From NCBI RefSeq assembly GCF_014204915.1, contig NZ_JACHMH010000001.1, forward strand, positions 2,728,001-2,792,000: 64,000 nt of DNA, given 5' to 3'. Below the pieces are notes generated by a model. That model saw only the letters and a program-made list of their open reading frames with translations, ran no database searches and was not told the DNA's origin. The position numbers were made by a program, and so were the translations under genes. Below, piece by piece: positions 44,885 through 54,154 of this stretch (positions are counted from its first letter, which is position 1; each line of letters begins with the position of its first letter). The DNA is from Crossiella cryophila. Lineage in GTDB: Bacteria; Actinomycetota; Actinomycetes; Mycobacteriales; Pseudonocardiaceae.

Positions 44885-45673
44885 TCAGTACTTCTTGGGC
44901 GGCAACGGGAAGAACCCGCTGGTCCGCCGCACGTAGTCGCGGTATCCCTGCCGGGAGACCAGCAGGTGGCGCTCCAGCAGCGCCTTGCCCGTGCGCCTGG
45001 TGAGAACGTAGGTCATCAGCACCGGGGACAGCACGGTGGCCGCCCCTGGCCAGCTCTGGCAGGCCAGCAGGTACAGGCCCCACCAGATCGCGGCGTCGCC
45101 GAAGTAGTTGGGGTGCCGGGTGTAGCGCCACAGCCCCGAGTCCATGACCTGGCCCTTGTTGCCCGGATCGGACTTGAACCGCTTGAGCTGGGCGTCCCCG
45201 ACCGCCTCGAAGCCGAACCCGATCGCCCACACCGCGACGCCGAGCACGGTCAGCAGCGTGCTGACCGGCTGCGCGTACTGTCCGATCTGGACCGGCAGCG
45301 AGACGAACCACAGCACCGCGCCCTGCGGCAGGTAGACCCGCTTCACCAGGTGCGCCAACGGGTTCCCGGTGGCCTTGGCCATGAGTTCGACGTAGCGCTT
45401 GTCCTCGGGCTGGCCGTGGTTGCGGCGCAGGATGTGCCAGGCCAGCCGCAGTCCCCAGACCACGGTCAGCGCGGTGATCAGCGCCCGCTGCCACAGCACC
45501 CCGTGCCCGGCGGAGAGGCACAAACTGACCAGCGCGACCGCGGCGAACCCGGCGCCCCAGAAGCCGTCGATGATGTCGTAGCGCCGCCGGGTCACCGAGA
45601 TCAGGAAGGTCACGCCCAGCAGCACGAGCAGGGCGCCCAGGGAGATCAGCAGGTTGAGCAGCACCGGGTTCAT
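44885..45673 (-). CDS. DUF1295 family membrane protein (steroid reductase-like fold)
   Basis: A 262-residue integral membrane protein with six or seven helices. The C-terminal segment GLWRYTRHPNYFGDAAIWWGLYL, with the RHPNYxG core, is the NADPH/SAM-site signature of isoprenylcysteine methyltransferase and steroid 5-alpha-reductase folds. DUF1295 genes are regular partners of CFA synthase clusters and may reduce an alkylated intermediate. ATG 45673 overlaps the stop of the second CFA gene (ATGA). Confidence 0.87.
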   Translation of the reverse strand: MNPVLLNLLISLGALLVLLGVTFLISVTRRRYDIIDGFWGAGFAAVALVSLCLSAGHGVLWQRALITALTVVWGLRLAWHILRRNHGQPEDKRYVELMAKATGNPLAHLVKRVYLPQGAVLWFVSLPVQIGQYAQPVSTLLTVLGVAVWAIGFGFEAVGDAQLKRFKSDPGNKGQVMDSGLWRYTRHPNYFGDAAIWWGLYLLACQSWPGAATVLSPVLMTYVLTRRTGKALLERHLLVSRQGYRDYVRRTSGFFPLPPKKY

Positions 45674-46953
45674 CCGGGCATCCTCGCGCCCAGCAGGTGT
45701 TCCCGGGTAGCCGGCATTCCGCTGACCCCCGCGGTGGTGGGCCGCACCGCGAGGATCTGGTCCACCCCCATCCGGTTCTCCGCGAAGGCCAGCGCCCCAC
45801 CCGCCAGGTAGAGCCGCCACACCCGCGCCTGCCCAACGCCGGCCAGTCGCACAAACTCCTCCCAGCGCGCTTCCAGGGTGCCGGCCCAGGCGAGCACCGA
45901 GCGGACGTAGTGCTCGCGCAACGCGTGCACGTCCCGCACCTCGAACCCGGCCTGCTCCAGCGCGTCCACGGTCTGCCCGACCGGCCGCATGGTCATGTCC
46001 GGGGCCACGTAGCCCTCGATGAACGCGCCGCCGCCGGGCGCCACCGCACCGCGGGACATCTGCTGCAGCAACAACCGGCCCTCGGCCTTGGTCATCCGGA
46101 ACAGGGTGGCGGTGTAGGCCGGGTAGTTCACCGCGCCCACGTGCTCACCCATCTCGATCGAGGCCACCGCGTCGAACGGCTCCCCGGTCAGCTCCCGGTA
46201 GTCCTGCACCCGCACCTCGACCAGCTCGCCCAGCCCACGCTCGGCGATCCGCCGCCGCACGAACTCGCCCTGCCTGGCCGACAGCGTGATCCCGGTGGCC
46301 CGCACCCCGTAGTGCTCGGCCGCGAACAGGATCAGCGACCCCCACCCGCAACCCACGTCCAGGAACCGCATTCCCGGCCGCAGCCCCAGTTTCCGGCAGA
46401 CCAGGTCGAGCTTGTCCCGCTGCGCGTCGGAGTGCGTGTAGTCCGCCTCGCCGGAGGTCCAGTACCCGCACGAGTAGGCCATGTGCGATTCCAGCAACGC
46501 CTCGTAGAACTCGTTGCCCAGGTCGTAGTGATGCGCGATCGCCGCCCGATCCCGCCCCCGGGTATGCATCCGCCCCCGCAACCGAGCCTCTTCCGCCGGT
46601 GCCGCGGGCCGCCGCCCCAGCACCCCCAGCCGAGCCGCCACCCGCACCGCCCGAACCCGCTGCCGCCACCCCACCCGAGGCCGCCCCCGCTCCCGCGCGA
46701 ACGCCCACACCAGCCGCAACGCCTCGTAGAGATCGCCCTCCACGTCGATCTCCCCGGCCACAAAAGCCCGCGCGAACCCCAACTCGCTCGGATCCCACAC
46801 CAACCGCCGCACCCCCACCGGCGACCGCAACACCACCACCGGCCCACCAGGAGGCCCCACCTCACTCCCGTCCCACCCCCGGACCCGCACCGGCAACCCC
46901 GTGCCCAGCACGTCCTCCACCAGCCTGCCCAGCGTTGCGGCCACCTCCGGCAT
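45670..46953 (-). CDS. Second cyclopropane-fatty-acyl-phospholipid synthase family methyltransferase
   Basis: A 427-residue relative of the CFA synthase on the opposite strand, but not a close copy. HHYDLGNEFYEALLESHMAYSCGYW is the family mark, motif I is FLDVGCGWGSLILFAAEHYG, followed by SIEMGEHVGAVNYPAY. The N-terminal domain (EVGPPGGPVVVLRSPVGVRRLVWDP) differs from the plus-strand enzyme. ATG 46953 has GGAGG upstream. The first half of the coding strand is strongly G-rich. It starts the minus-strand operon CFA-DUF1295-Bcp. Two CFA-type enzymes in one locus suggest two sequential or alternative methylations. Confidence 0.9.
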   Translation of the reverse strand: MPEVAATLGRLVEDVLGTGLPVRVRGWDGSEVGPPGGPVVVLRSPVGVRRLVWDPSELGFARAFVAGEIDVEGDLYEALRLVWAFARERGRPRVGWRQRVRAVRVAARLGVLGRRPAAPAEEARLRGRMHTRGRDRAAIAHHYDLGNEFYEALLESHMAYSCGYWTSGEADYTHSDAQRDKLDLVCRKLGLRPGMRFLDVGCGWGSLILFAAEHYGVRATGITLSARQGEFVRRRIAERGLGELVEVRVQDYRELTGEPFDAVASIEMGEHVGAVNYPAYTATLFRMTKAEGRLLLQQMSRGAVAPGGGAFIEGYVAPDMTMRPVGQTVDALEQAGFEVRDVHALREHYVRSVLAWAGTLEARWEEFVRLAGVGQARVWRLYLAGGALAFAENRMGVDQILAVRPTTAGVSGMPATREHLLGARMPG

Positions 46954-47158
46954 GCCGTGCCACCTCCACTCAGGACCCCGCGGTGGGACCGGGGGGTCTG
47001 CAGGGGGTTCGTGCGTGGCGGGGGTTCGGATCGGGGTGCGCGGTGTGGCGTGGGTCACTTGCCAGGGGTGGGGGGAGTGTGCCGGGTTCGCGACGGGGGG
47101 CGAGGGCGGCGTTGGTAGGGTGATCCGCATCCCATCCCGGGTGCGGCGGACGTCGCTG

Positions 47159-47233
47159 GGGGCAGTAGCTCAGCTGGTCAGAGCAGCAGACTCATAATCT
47201 GTCAGGTCGTGGGTTCGAGCCCCACCTGCCCCA
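47159..47233 (+). tRNA. tRNA-Met (CAT), elongator type
   Basis: The acceptor stem GGGGCAG pairs with CTGCCCC (47226-47232), discriminator A. The anticodon loop CTCATAA carries CAT and is closed by GCAGA/TCTGT, not by the three G-C pairs of an initiator tRNA. The T arm GTGGGTTCGAGCCCCAC is standard. CCA is not encoded. A lysidine-modified tRNA-Ile(CAT) cannot be excluded. It marks the left edge of the defence island. Confidence 0.93.
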
Positions 47234-47516
47234 CCTTTCATCGCTGGGGACAGGTCGTCGCTCGCTCTTGTTTTGGGATCATCGCCGCCGTCTCCCGCTT
47301 TTCAGGTGGTATCCGGCAGCTCTGCCGAGTTCTCTGAAGTGCCTGTCTCGCACGCGCCGACACCTCTAGGATCACCGTGTGTGATCACGGCGTGACGGGG
47401 GCGCCATGCATAACGGTTCGGCCGGGTCCTGTGATCTGGCTAACATCAGGGGTTGACAGAGCGAATATCCTGTCAGGTTCGCCTGTCGATAGAGGGGGTA
47501 GCGAATTGGTTCGGCA
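47234..47516. other. Junction between tRNA-Met and the island operon
   Basis: These 283 bp hold no supportable gene. Base composition shifts towards A/T compared with the preceding core sequence. A small inverted repeat GATCAC/GTGATC is near 47370-47386. The promoter of the island operon must lie here; I saw no integrase remnant. Confidence 0.6.
47454..47475 (+). promoter_or_regulatory. Candidate operator/-35 element before the island operon
   Basis: TGACAG (47454-47459) and CTGTCA (47470-47475) form a perfect inverted repeat around ten AT-richer bases. The left half overlaps a consensus-like TTGACA (47453-47458). It ends about 41 bp before ATG 47517. No convincing -10 hexamer is seen at the right distance. 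Confidence 0.4.
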
Positions 47517-50500
47517 ATGCGAGGAGCTGGGTTTTGCCTGCTCGAGCCGGAAGTTCACTCGTTGAACAGCGCAGACCGTCGTGAGGTTGATCAAGCGGTG
47601 GAAACCACAGCTCTGTCCGTTCTGCAGGTCGTTCTCGAGCAGTCGAAGCGAGTTCTCGAGACATATCGGATCGATCCCGGGCTCATCCGCGAGCACGCGA
47701 ACGCCGAACGCCGCATCACGCAGGGTGGTTATGGTGACCGGCAGATCTACGAGCTGGTACAGAACGGTGCTGATGAGCTGAGACAGGAGTATCACGAGTC
47801 CGCTCGGCAGGTCGGTGGGGAGATCGCCGTCGTGCTGACGAAGTCGCACCTGTACTGCGCGAATCAGGGTAGCCCGATCACTCCGGAGGGCACCGACGTC
47901 ATCCTTCGCATGAGCTCGTCTCGCAAGCGAGGTGGCCAGATCGGTCGCTTCGGGGTCGGGGTCAAGTCGGTGCTCAGCGTCTCCGACTCGCCGGAGTTCT
48001 TCAGCGCCACCGGCTCGTTCGGATTCGACAAGGAATGGTCCGCATCGCGCATCCGAGAGGTTCAGCCCGAGGTCGATGACGTTCCAGTGCTCCGTATGGC
48101 CCGCCCGATCAGTCAGGAACGCGCGGTCGAAACCGATGGCGTGTTGGCCGGCCTGCTGAAATGGGCCACGACCGTGGTGCGCCTCCCCCTGCAGCCGCGG
48201 GCAGTGAACGGACTGGCTCGTGACCTGGCCACCTTTCCTGCCGAGTTCTTGCTGTTCTCCCCGCATGTCGGCACGGTGACTCTGGAGGATCGCCGCACCA
48301 GCGTGGTGGTACGGCGCCAGATCTTTCAACGCAGCGAGGGCGACCGGCGTGCGCTTGAAGAGCAATCGGCGAATGGGGCGAGTTCGACCTCGTATTGGCG
48401 AGTGTTCTCCCGTGTGCATCGGCCTACCGACTCCGCGCTGGAAGCGGCCGGTGAACTGCACGATCGCCCCGAGATCGACATCGCCTGGGCGGTGCCGGAC
48501 CGACTCGGTCGGGACAACAAGCTCGGGGAGTTCTGGGCATATTTCCCCACCAAGTACAAGACCACTCTGCGCGGGATTGTCAACGCTCCGTGGAAGACGA
48601 GCGAGGACCGGCAAAATCTGTACGGCGGCAACGAGTTCAACCGCGAGCTGATCAGAGTCATGGCAGACCTGGTCGTCGACTCCCTGCAGGCGTTGACCCG
48701 CGACGTCGATCCGGCTGCCTATCTGGACGCCACTCCCGCCCGTGGCCGGGAAGAGCCGCAATGGGCATCCGACCAGCTCGTCAGCGCGGTGTGGGTGGCC
48801 ACCACCTCGAAGCCTTCGCTGCCGGATCAACACGGCCGGTTGCGGATCCCGGCGGAGGTTCGGCTTCACCCGGCCGATCTCAAACGTGAGTGGCTCGAAC
48901 TGTGGCGGAACTACGACGGGCGACCGATTGACTGGGTACACCACTCGGTGGACAGCAGCCGGATGCGCCGGGCGAGTGCGGAGCTGATCTGCAACACGGC
49001 CACAGTGCCGATCGCCTCGGTCCGGGAATGGCTCGAAGCTCTTGCACAGGACGGGACTCCTGCAGCTTCAGCGACTGCGTTGCGGATCGCGGCCGACATG
49101 GTGCGTGGCAAGGACATGGCTGCCGACGAAGCGCAGAAGGCCCGCATTCTTCTGACCGAGTCGCATGGACTGGTCGCACCGGTCCGCGGCCAGGTCTTCC
49201 GGCGGGTGTCCGATGACTCCCTCGCCGACTCGAATGTCTACGTGGACGACCGGGTGACGGTGGAGTTCGGTGTTACCAGTGCCCTGGACACACTGGGCAT
49301 CCACGAGGCCGATGCGGCAGGTCGCTTCGCCGCCGTGGTCGATCAGGGCTTCGCCGACTACGACGATCAGCGGTGGACCGAGTTGTGGATGCTTTCCAGG
49401 AAAGCCGGACTGGACACGGTGCTGACGGTTCTGCGGGGAACTGGTGAGGACCCTCGGCGATTTGTGCACGTGCGTACGGTTTCGGGGCGATACCGCCGAC
49501 TGGGCGACTGCCTGTTGCCAGGCGTGGTGGTGCCGGGTGACGGTACTCGGGACGACACCATCGCGGTCGATCTCCGTTTCCACGGACCGGATCGTTCGGT
49601 TCTGCGTGATCTCGGCCTGATCGACACCCCTCGCAACAGCGTGGACCCGACCGGAGAGGCGTGGTTCGGCAGCTACGTTGAGGAATGTTGGAACCGGCAC
49701 CTGGAGACGTTGCCAACGGAAGCGCCTCGGGTTCAGCTGCGCAACGTCAAGGTGTCCGGCACAAATCCACCAGGGCCGTTGCACCTGCTGACCGAGCTGT
49801 CCGAGGAAGGACGAGCGGAGTTCCTCAAGGCCCTACCAAGGGCCAGCCTGATTTCACAGTGGAACTACTACGCAGGCGGCCAGCAGGTAGTGCGTCGCAC
49901 GGTTGCCTCGCCGATGGTGTGGATGGCGCGCAAACACGGTCGGCTGCACACCTCGAAGGGTGTGGTGCCGCTGGCCAGAGCCGTCAGCCCCGCATTGGTC
50001 GCCTACTCCGACTTCTTCCCGGTGGCGGACCTGCCGATCATCACGGCCGAATCGCTTCGCCTGCCCGATGACATGGCCGCCTTGCCGGAGCGGTTCTGGA
50101 CATCGCTTCTGGCAGAGGTTGCCGTGAGCGAGGACGACGAGTTTCCGGGCCGGGCCTACGACCTGCTGTTCCGATTCGACGTCGAACTGTCCGAGTCGAT
50201 CGGCAACACCCGGTGTCGGGTTGGCGCAAAGTGGACGAACGACCGCCCCGACAACGAGATCGCGGTGACGGCCGAGCGCAAGGAGTACGACCTGCTCGTT
50301 GCGGAAGAAGTGCCCGCGATCCTCGTGCCGTCCGAAGAGACCGCGCAGCTCATGATGGCGAACTGGGGATTGCTCGACCCGGGGGACGTGGTCGAGAAGG
50401 AATTCCGGTACGTGGAGCAAGCTGAGCCGCTCCTGCTGACGGACGAGTTTCCACCCCTCAAACTGATGGGGCGAAACAAGATCGAGGGCTGGTCGCTGGT

Positions 50501-52283
50501 GCGGTGCAGCGAGCTCGAGGAGATCACGCACACGCCCAACGGCGTACGGACAGAGTCGATCCCGTCCGCAGTCAAGGACAGGCGGGTGCTCGTGCTGAAT
50601 CCGCCGGAGGACCTGACTGCGCTGCGAGTCGTCGACCGCGTGCTCAAGCTCGGGCTGGGTGAGGGCGGCTGCCAGGAAGTCATCAGGAAGCGGCAGAAGG
50701 CACGGGACGACAACAAGATCAAGGAAGTAAGGGCGGCACCGACGGTGCCGGACAAGGCGGTCCGGTTGTTCCAGCCAGAACAGCTGAAGCGGCAGCTTCC
50801 CGACGGACTGGTGGACTACGCGGCGGCGGAGGCCGGCCAAGAGCCGGATCACCACAGGCTGGCCGAACTCGCGGTTGCCGCCCACGGCGACCAACTGTTG
50901 CACCAGCACGTCAAGGATCTGGAAGAGCGCCTACCTGGAAGTGGCCGTTCTTTCAGGGGTGACAGTGCTTCCCGTCAACTGGTGAGTGATCTTCAGTTCC
51001 CGGACTCCTTCGCTGGGGTCCAGACGGCTCAGACCAGGAGTGCCACCGAGACCGTCAGCGGCCCGACTCCGTACCCGGCATTGCACGACTACCAGGAGCG
51101 TCTGGCTCGGAACATGTTCGAGCTGCTGACGACGCCGGCTCCGCAGCGGGGAATGTTGTGCCTGCCCACCGGTGCGGGCAAGACGAGAATCGCAGCCGAG
51201 TCGGTGATCCGGGTCATCAAGGAGCGCGGTCTCGAGGGCAAACCGGTGCTGTGGATCGCCCAGACCGACGAGCTGTGCGAGCAGGCCGTGCAGAGCTGGA
51301 TGTTCGTGTGGGGCAAGGTCGGTCCAGAGGAACGTCTCACGGTCAGCAGGCTGTGGTCGAGCAACGAGGCCGTCGCGGTGACCACTAACGCACACCTCGT
51401 GGTTGCCACTGATGCGAAGCTGCACCGATGCCTGGCGGCCTCCCGCTACGCCTGGTTGCGTGATGCCGCGCTGGTTGTGGTGGACGAAGCACATGTCTCG
51501 ACCAACGACACCTACACGAAGCTTTTCCGAGAACTCGGCCTCACCTCGCACTCGAACGCACGTCCGCTGGTCGGCCTGACCGCTACCCCGTTCCGCGGCA
51601 ACAACGATGTCGAGACTCGAAAGCTCGTCGACCGGTATGAGGGCCGCAGACTGGACGCGGGCGTCTTCGATGCTGATCCTTACACTTCATTGCAGTCGCT
51701 CGGGATGTTGGCCCAGGTCGAACATCGGGAATTGGCAGGCACGACTCTCCAGCTGACTGAGGACGAACTGCAGAAGTTGGCCCTGCCGTTTCAGCACAAC
51801 CTGCCGAGCACGGCCGAACGGCGCCTGTCCGGCAACAGCGAGCGCAACCGGATGCTGGTTGCCGAGATCGAGCGTTTGCCGAGGGACTGGCCGGTGCTGT
51901 TGTTCGCCACCTCGGTCAACCATGCCAAGCTGATGGCGGCGATCCTCAACGACAAGGGGATCAAGGCAGCCGCGTTGGAAAGTTCCACTCCGGCCGCGCA
52001 ACGATGGAAGATCGTCGAGGACTACCGCGAACGGAAGATCCAAGTGATCACCAACTACGGTGTGTTGGCCCAGGGATTCGACGCGCCGGCGACCCGGGTC
52101 GTCATTGTGGCTCGCCCGACCTACAGCCCGAATGTGTACACCCAGATGATCGGTCGCGGCCTGCGCGGTCCGAAGAACGGCGGAAAGGACACCTGTCTGA
52201 TCCTGGACGTTCGGGACAACATCACCAACTACCGCAGTGCCCTTGCATTTACCGGATTTGAGCACCTCTGGAGCCGCGGATGA
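47517..52283 (+). CDS. GHKL/sacsin-type ATPase fused to SF2 helicase
   Basis: A 1588-residue protein. Near residues 60-170 is a GHKL ATPase fold: the N-box in DRQIYELVQNGADE, LYCANQGSPI as the next nucleotide motif and IGRFGVGVKSVLSVSD as the Gly lid, as in sacsin-like proteins. About 1000 residues without recognised motifs follow. The C-terminal ~400 residues are an SF2 helicase: CLPTGAGKT near 1212-1220, VVDEAHVS, GLTATPFRG and QMIGRGLRG. ATG 47517 lacks a clear ribosome site; TTG 47562 after GGAAG is possible. Codon use is less GC-biased than in the core genes. It overlaps the next gene by four bases. Confidence 0.85.
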   Translation: MRGAGFCLLEPEVHSLNSADRREVDQAVETTALSVLQVVLEQSKRVLETYRIDPGLIREHANAERRITQGGYGDRQIYELVQNGADELRQEYHESARQVGGEIAVVLTKSHLYCANQGSPITPEGTDVILRMSSSRKRGGQIGRFGVGVKSVLSVSDSPEFFSATGSFGFDKEWSASRIREVQPEVDDVPVLRMARPISQERAVETDGVLAGLLKWATTVVRLPLQPRAVNGLARDLATFPAEFLLFSPHVGTVTLEDRRTSVVVRRQIFQRSEGDRRALEEQSANGASSTSYWRVFSRVHRPTDSALEAAGELHDRPEIDIAWAVPDRLGRDNKLGEFWAYFPTKYKTTLRGIVNAPWKTSEDRQNLYGGNEFNRELIRVMADLVVDSLQALTRDVDPAAYLDATPARGREEPQWASDQLVSAVWVATTSKPSLPDQHGRLRIPAEVRLHPADLKREWLELWRNYDGRPIDWVHHSVDSSRMRRASAELICNTATVPIASVREWLEALAQDGTPAASATALRIAADMVRGKDMAADEAQKARILLTESHGLVAPVRGQVFRRVSDDSLADSNVYVDDRVTVEFGVTSALDTLGIHEADAAGRFAAVVDQGFADYDDQRWTELWMLSRKAGLDTVLTVLRGTGEDPRRFVHVRTVSGRYRRLGDCLLPGVVVPGDGTRDDTIAVDLRFHGPDRSVLRDLGLIDTPRNSVDPTGEAWFGSYVEECWNRHLETLPTEAPRVQLRNVKVSGTNPPGPLHLLTELSEEGRAEFLKALPRASLISQWNYYAGGQQVVRRTVASPMVWMARKHGRLHTSKGVVPLARAVSPALVAYSDFFPVADLPIITAESLRLPDDMAALPERFWTSLLAEVAVSEDDEFPGRAYDLLFRFDVELSESIGNTRCRVGAKWTNDRPDNEIAVTAERKEYDLLVAEEVPAILVPSEETAQLMMANWGLLDPGDVVEKEFRYVEQAEPLLLTDEFPPLKLMGRNKIEGWSLVRCSELEEITHTPNGVRTESIPSAVKDRRVLVLNPPEDLTALRVVDRVLKLGLGEGGCQEVIRKRQKARDDNKIKEVRAAPTVPDKAVRLFQPEQLKRQLPDGLVDYAAAEAGQEPDHHRLAELAVAAHGDQLLHQHVKDLEERLPGSGRSFRGDSASRQLVSDLQFPDSFAGVQTAQTRSATETVSGPTPYPALHDYQERLARNMFELLTTPAPQRGMLCLPTGAGKTRIAAESVIRVIKERGLEGKPVLWIAQTDELCEQAVQSWMFVWGKVGPEERLTVSRLWSSNEAVAVTTNAHLVVATDAKLHRCLAASRYAWLRDAALVVVDEAHVSTNDTYTKLFRELGLTSHSNARPLVGLTATPFRGNNDVETRKLVDRYEGRRLDAGVFDADPYTSLQSLGMLAQVEHRELAGTTLQLTEDELQKLALPFQHNLPSTAERRLSGNSERNRMLVAEIERLPRDWPVLLFATSVNHAKLMAAILNDKGIKAAALESSTPAAQRWKIVEDYRERKIQVITNYGVLAQGFDAPATRVVIVARPTYSPNVYTQMIGRGLRGPKNGGKDTCLILDVRDNITNYRSALAFTGFEHLWSRG

Positions 52284-54154
52284 GGGTGGCGGAGAAGCCA
52301 TTCGGTCTGCTCACCACCGAGCAGCGCGCAGTTGTGGACTTGCCGGTGGAAACCCGGGCGCTGGTGACTGCGGGACCGGGAGCGGGCAAGACACACACGT
52401 TGGTGCGACGGCTGGAAATGTTGGTCGACGACGGTGAGGCGACGGCAGGAGATCTCCTAGTACTGACCTTCTCTCGTGCCGCTGTACGGGAGCTGCGCGC
52501 CAGACTCGCTCGGCACGGCCAGGCCGCGCGATATGTGCGCGTGCACACCTTCGACGCGTGGGCATTGGAACTGCTGACCACGGTTCGAGGCGAGGTGGAC
52601 TGGCGGATCCAGCCCTTCGATGCCCGGATCCGCGCCGCGGCAGCAGCCATCCAAATTGGGGAGGCTGATGACTTTTGCGAGGAACTCGGGCACGTCGCGA
52701 TCGACGAGTTCCAGGATCTGGTGGGGGAACGAAGGGTGATGGTCGAGTCGTTGCTCGACCGCTTCGATTGCGGTTTCACCGTTGTCGGCGATCCGGCTCA
52801 GGCGATCTATGGATTTCAAATCCGAAACCTGGTGGAGCGTGCTGCGGAGAACGGTCGCTTCGCTGCATGGCTGCGCGAGATTTTTGCCGATGAACTCGTC
52901 GAACTTGCGTTGACCGAGAACTTTCGGGTTCGGTATCCGGAGGCTGAGGGCGCATTGTCGTTCGGCACGCGCCTCCGCAGCAACGGGGGCGACGGCAAGA
53001 TGCTCCGCCGAGGTCTGCACAGCATGCTTCGCGGCACCATGCCGTTGGAATCGCTCAGTGGACAGTTCGAGCGCGCCATGTTGTCGGCCGAGGGCGTAAC
53101 CACGGCCGTGCTCTGCCGGACCAACGGACATGCGCTGCTGGTTTCGGAGGAGCTGCATGATGCAGGTATCCGGCACCGGTTGCAGCGATCGGCGGTCGAC
53201 CAGGTAGTGCCTGCCTGGATCGGGAGGCTGATGTCGACTGTCCGGAGCACCACGATCACGCGCGCAGAGTTCGATCGTCGTCTGCCCGAGTTGCCCTTCG
53301 GATCGGATGACGATCCCGAATTGCTGTGGGACTGGTTGGTCCGAGCCACTGCGGCCGGCCGTGGCACCAGAGCAGTCGACCTGTCGATCCTGCGTGTGCG
53401 GATGGCAGGCGGGATGCTGCCGGACGAATTGGTCGAGCAGCCGTCGACGAACTTGGTCGTTTCCTCCTATCACCGTGCCAAGGGCCTCGAATTCGATCGG
53501 GTGATCGTCGCCGATCCGGGAATGGGCAGGGAGGAGTCCGACGCCGAGTCGGCCGATGAGGCACGCATGTTGTTCGTCGCCCTCACCAGGGCGCGTGACG
53601 ACGTGGCCTGGATCGAAACACCTGCTTACCCGAACGGTCGGGTTTGCAAGGACACAGTCAGCACGCGGTGGGTGAAGGTCGGCTGGGATCGCAGGCAGCG
53701 CCATGGCATGGAGATCCGGGGTGACGATGTGTCCGGAGATGATCCACCCGGAACGGTGGATTTCACGGCCGACTGTCCGGATCTGCAGGTCTACCTGATG
53801 AACAAGGTCCGCCCGGGAGATGAGGTGGTGTTGGAACGTCTGCACGATCTGCCGTTGGGGGACAAGGAGAGTCCGCCTTACCTGGTGCTGCACCACGGCC
53901 GCGCGATCGCCACCACCTCGCGCAGATTCCGGCTGGATATCCGGCGGTTTCTGCAGACAGGTGCGTATGGCGGCGAACCGACATGGCCACGCAGGCTGGA
54001 ACGAGTCCGGGTCGACGCGATCGAGGCGGTCTGCGGTAGCGAGGCCACAGGCGTCGAAGCGGGCCTTGGCCCACACGGAGTGTGGCTCGTTCCGAAGTTG
54101 GTCGGTCTGAGCTCCTTTGTCTACGGCGGCCACTCCAGTCTGGGAGATCTGTGA
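52280..54154 (+). CDS. UvrD/Rep-like SF1 helicase
   Basis: A 624-residue SF1A helicase. Walker A TAGPGAGKT is at 30-38, motif II AIDEFQD at about 140, GDPAQAIYGFQ is motif III, then LTENFRVRYPEA, the SYHRAKGLEFDRVIVAD motif V and MLFVALTRARDDV motif VI. It is shorter than UvrD because the 1B/2B insertions are reduced. A C-terminal extension of about 140 residues (KVRPGDEVVLERL onward) has no recognised domain. The start ATG overlaps the preceding stop (ATGA), and the stop TGATG overlaps the DrmA-like start. It should unwind or translocate on single-stranded DNA. Confidence 0.9.
   Translation: MRVAEKPFGLLTTEQRAVVDLPVETRALVTAGPGAGKTHTLVRRLEMLVDDGEATAGDLLVLTFSRAAVRELRARLARHGQAARYVRVHTFDAWALELLTTVRGEVDWRIQPFDARIRAAAAAIQIGEADDFCEELGHVAIDEFQDLVGERRVMVESLLDRFDCGFTVVGDPAQAIYGFQIRNLVERAAENGRFAAWLREIFADELVELALTENFRVRYPEAEGALSFGTRLRSNGGDGKMLRRGLHSMLRGTMPLESLSGQFERAMLSAEGVTTAVLCRTNGHALLVSEELHDAGIRHRLQRSAVDQVVPAWIGRLMSTVRSTTITRAEFDRRLPELPFGSDDDPELLWDWLVRATAAGRGTRAVDLSILRVRMAGGMLPDELVEQPSTNLVVSSYHRAKGLEFDRVIVADPGMGREESDAESADEARMLFVALTRARDDVAWIETPAYPNGRVCKDTVSTRWVKVGWDRRQRHGMEIRGDDVSGDDPPGTVDFTADCPDLQVYLMNKVRPGDEVVLERLHDLPLGDKESPPYLVLHHGRAIATTSRRFRLDIRRFLQTGAYGGEPTWPRRLERVRVDAIEAVCGSEATGVEAGLGPHGVWLVPKLVGLSSFVYGGHSSLGDL

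Noticed and set aside
47234-47516. Integrase or excisionase remnant at the island edge
   Set aside because: No frame in this stretch has integrase motifs. The evidence for integration is only the tRNA position and the change in composition.
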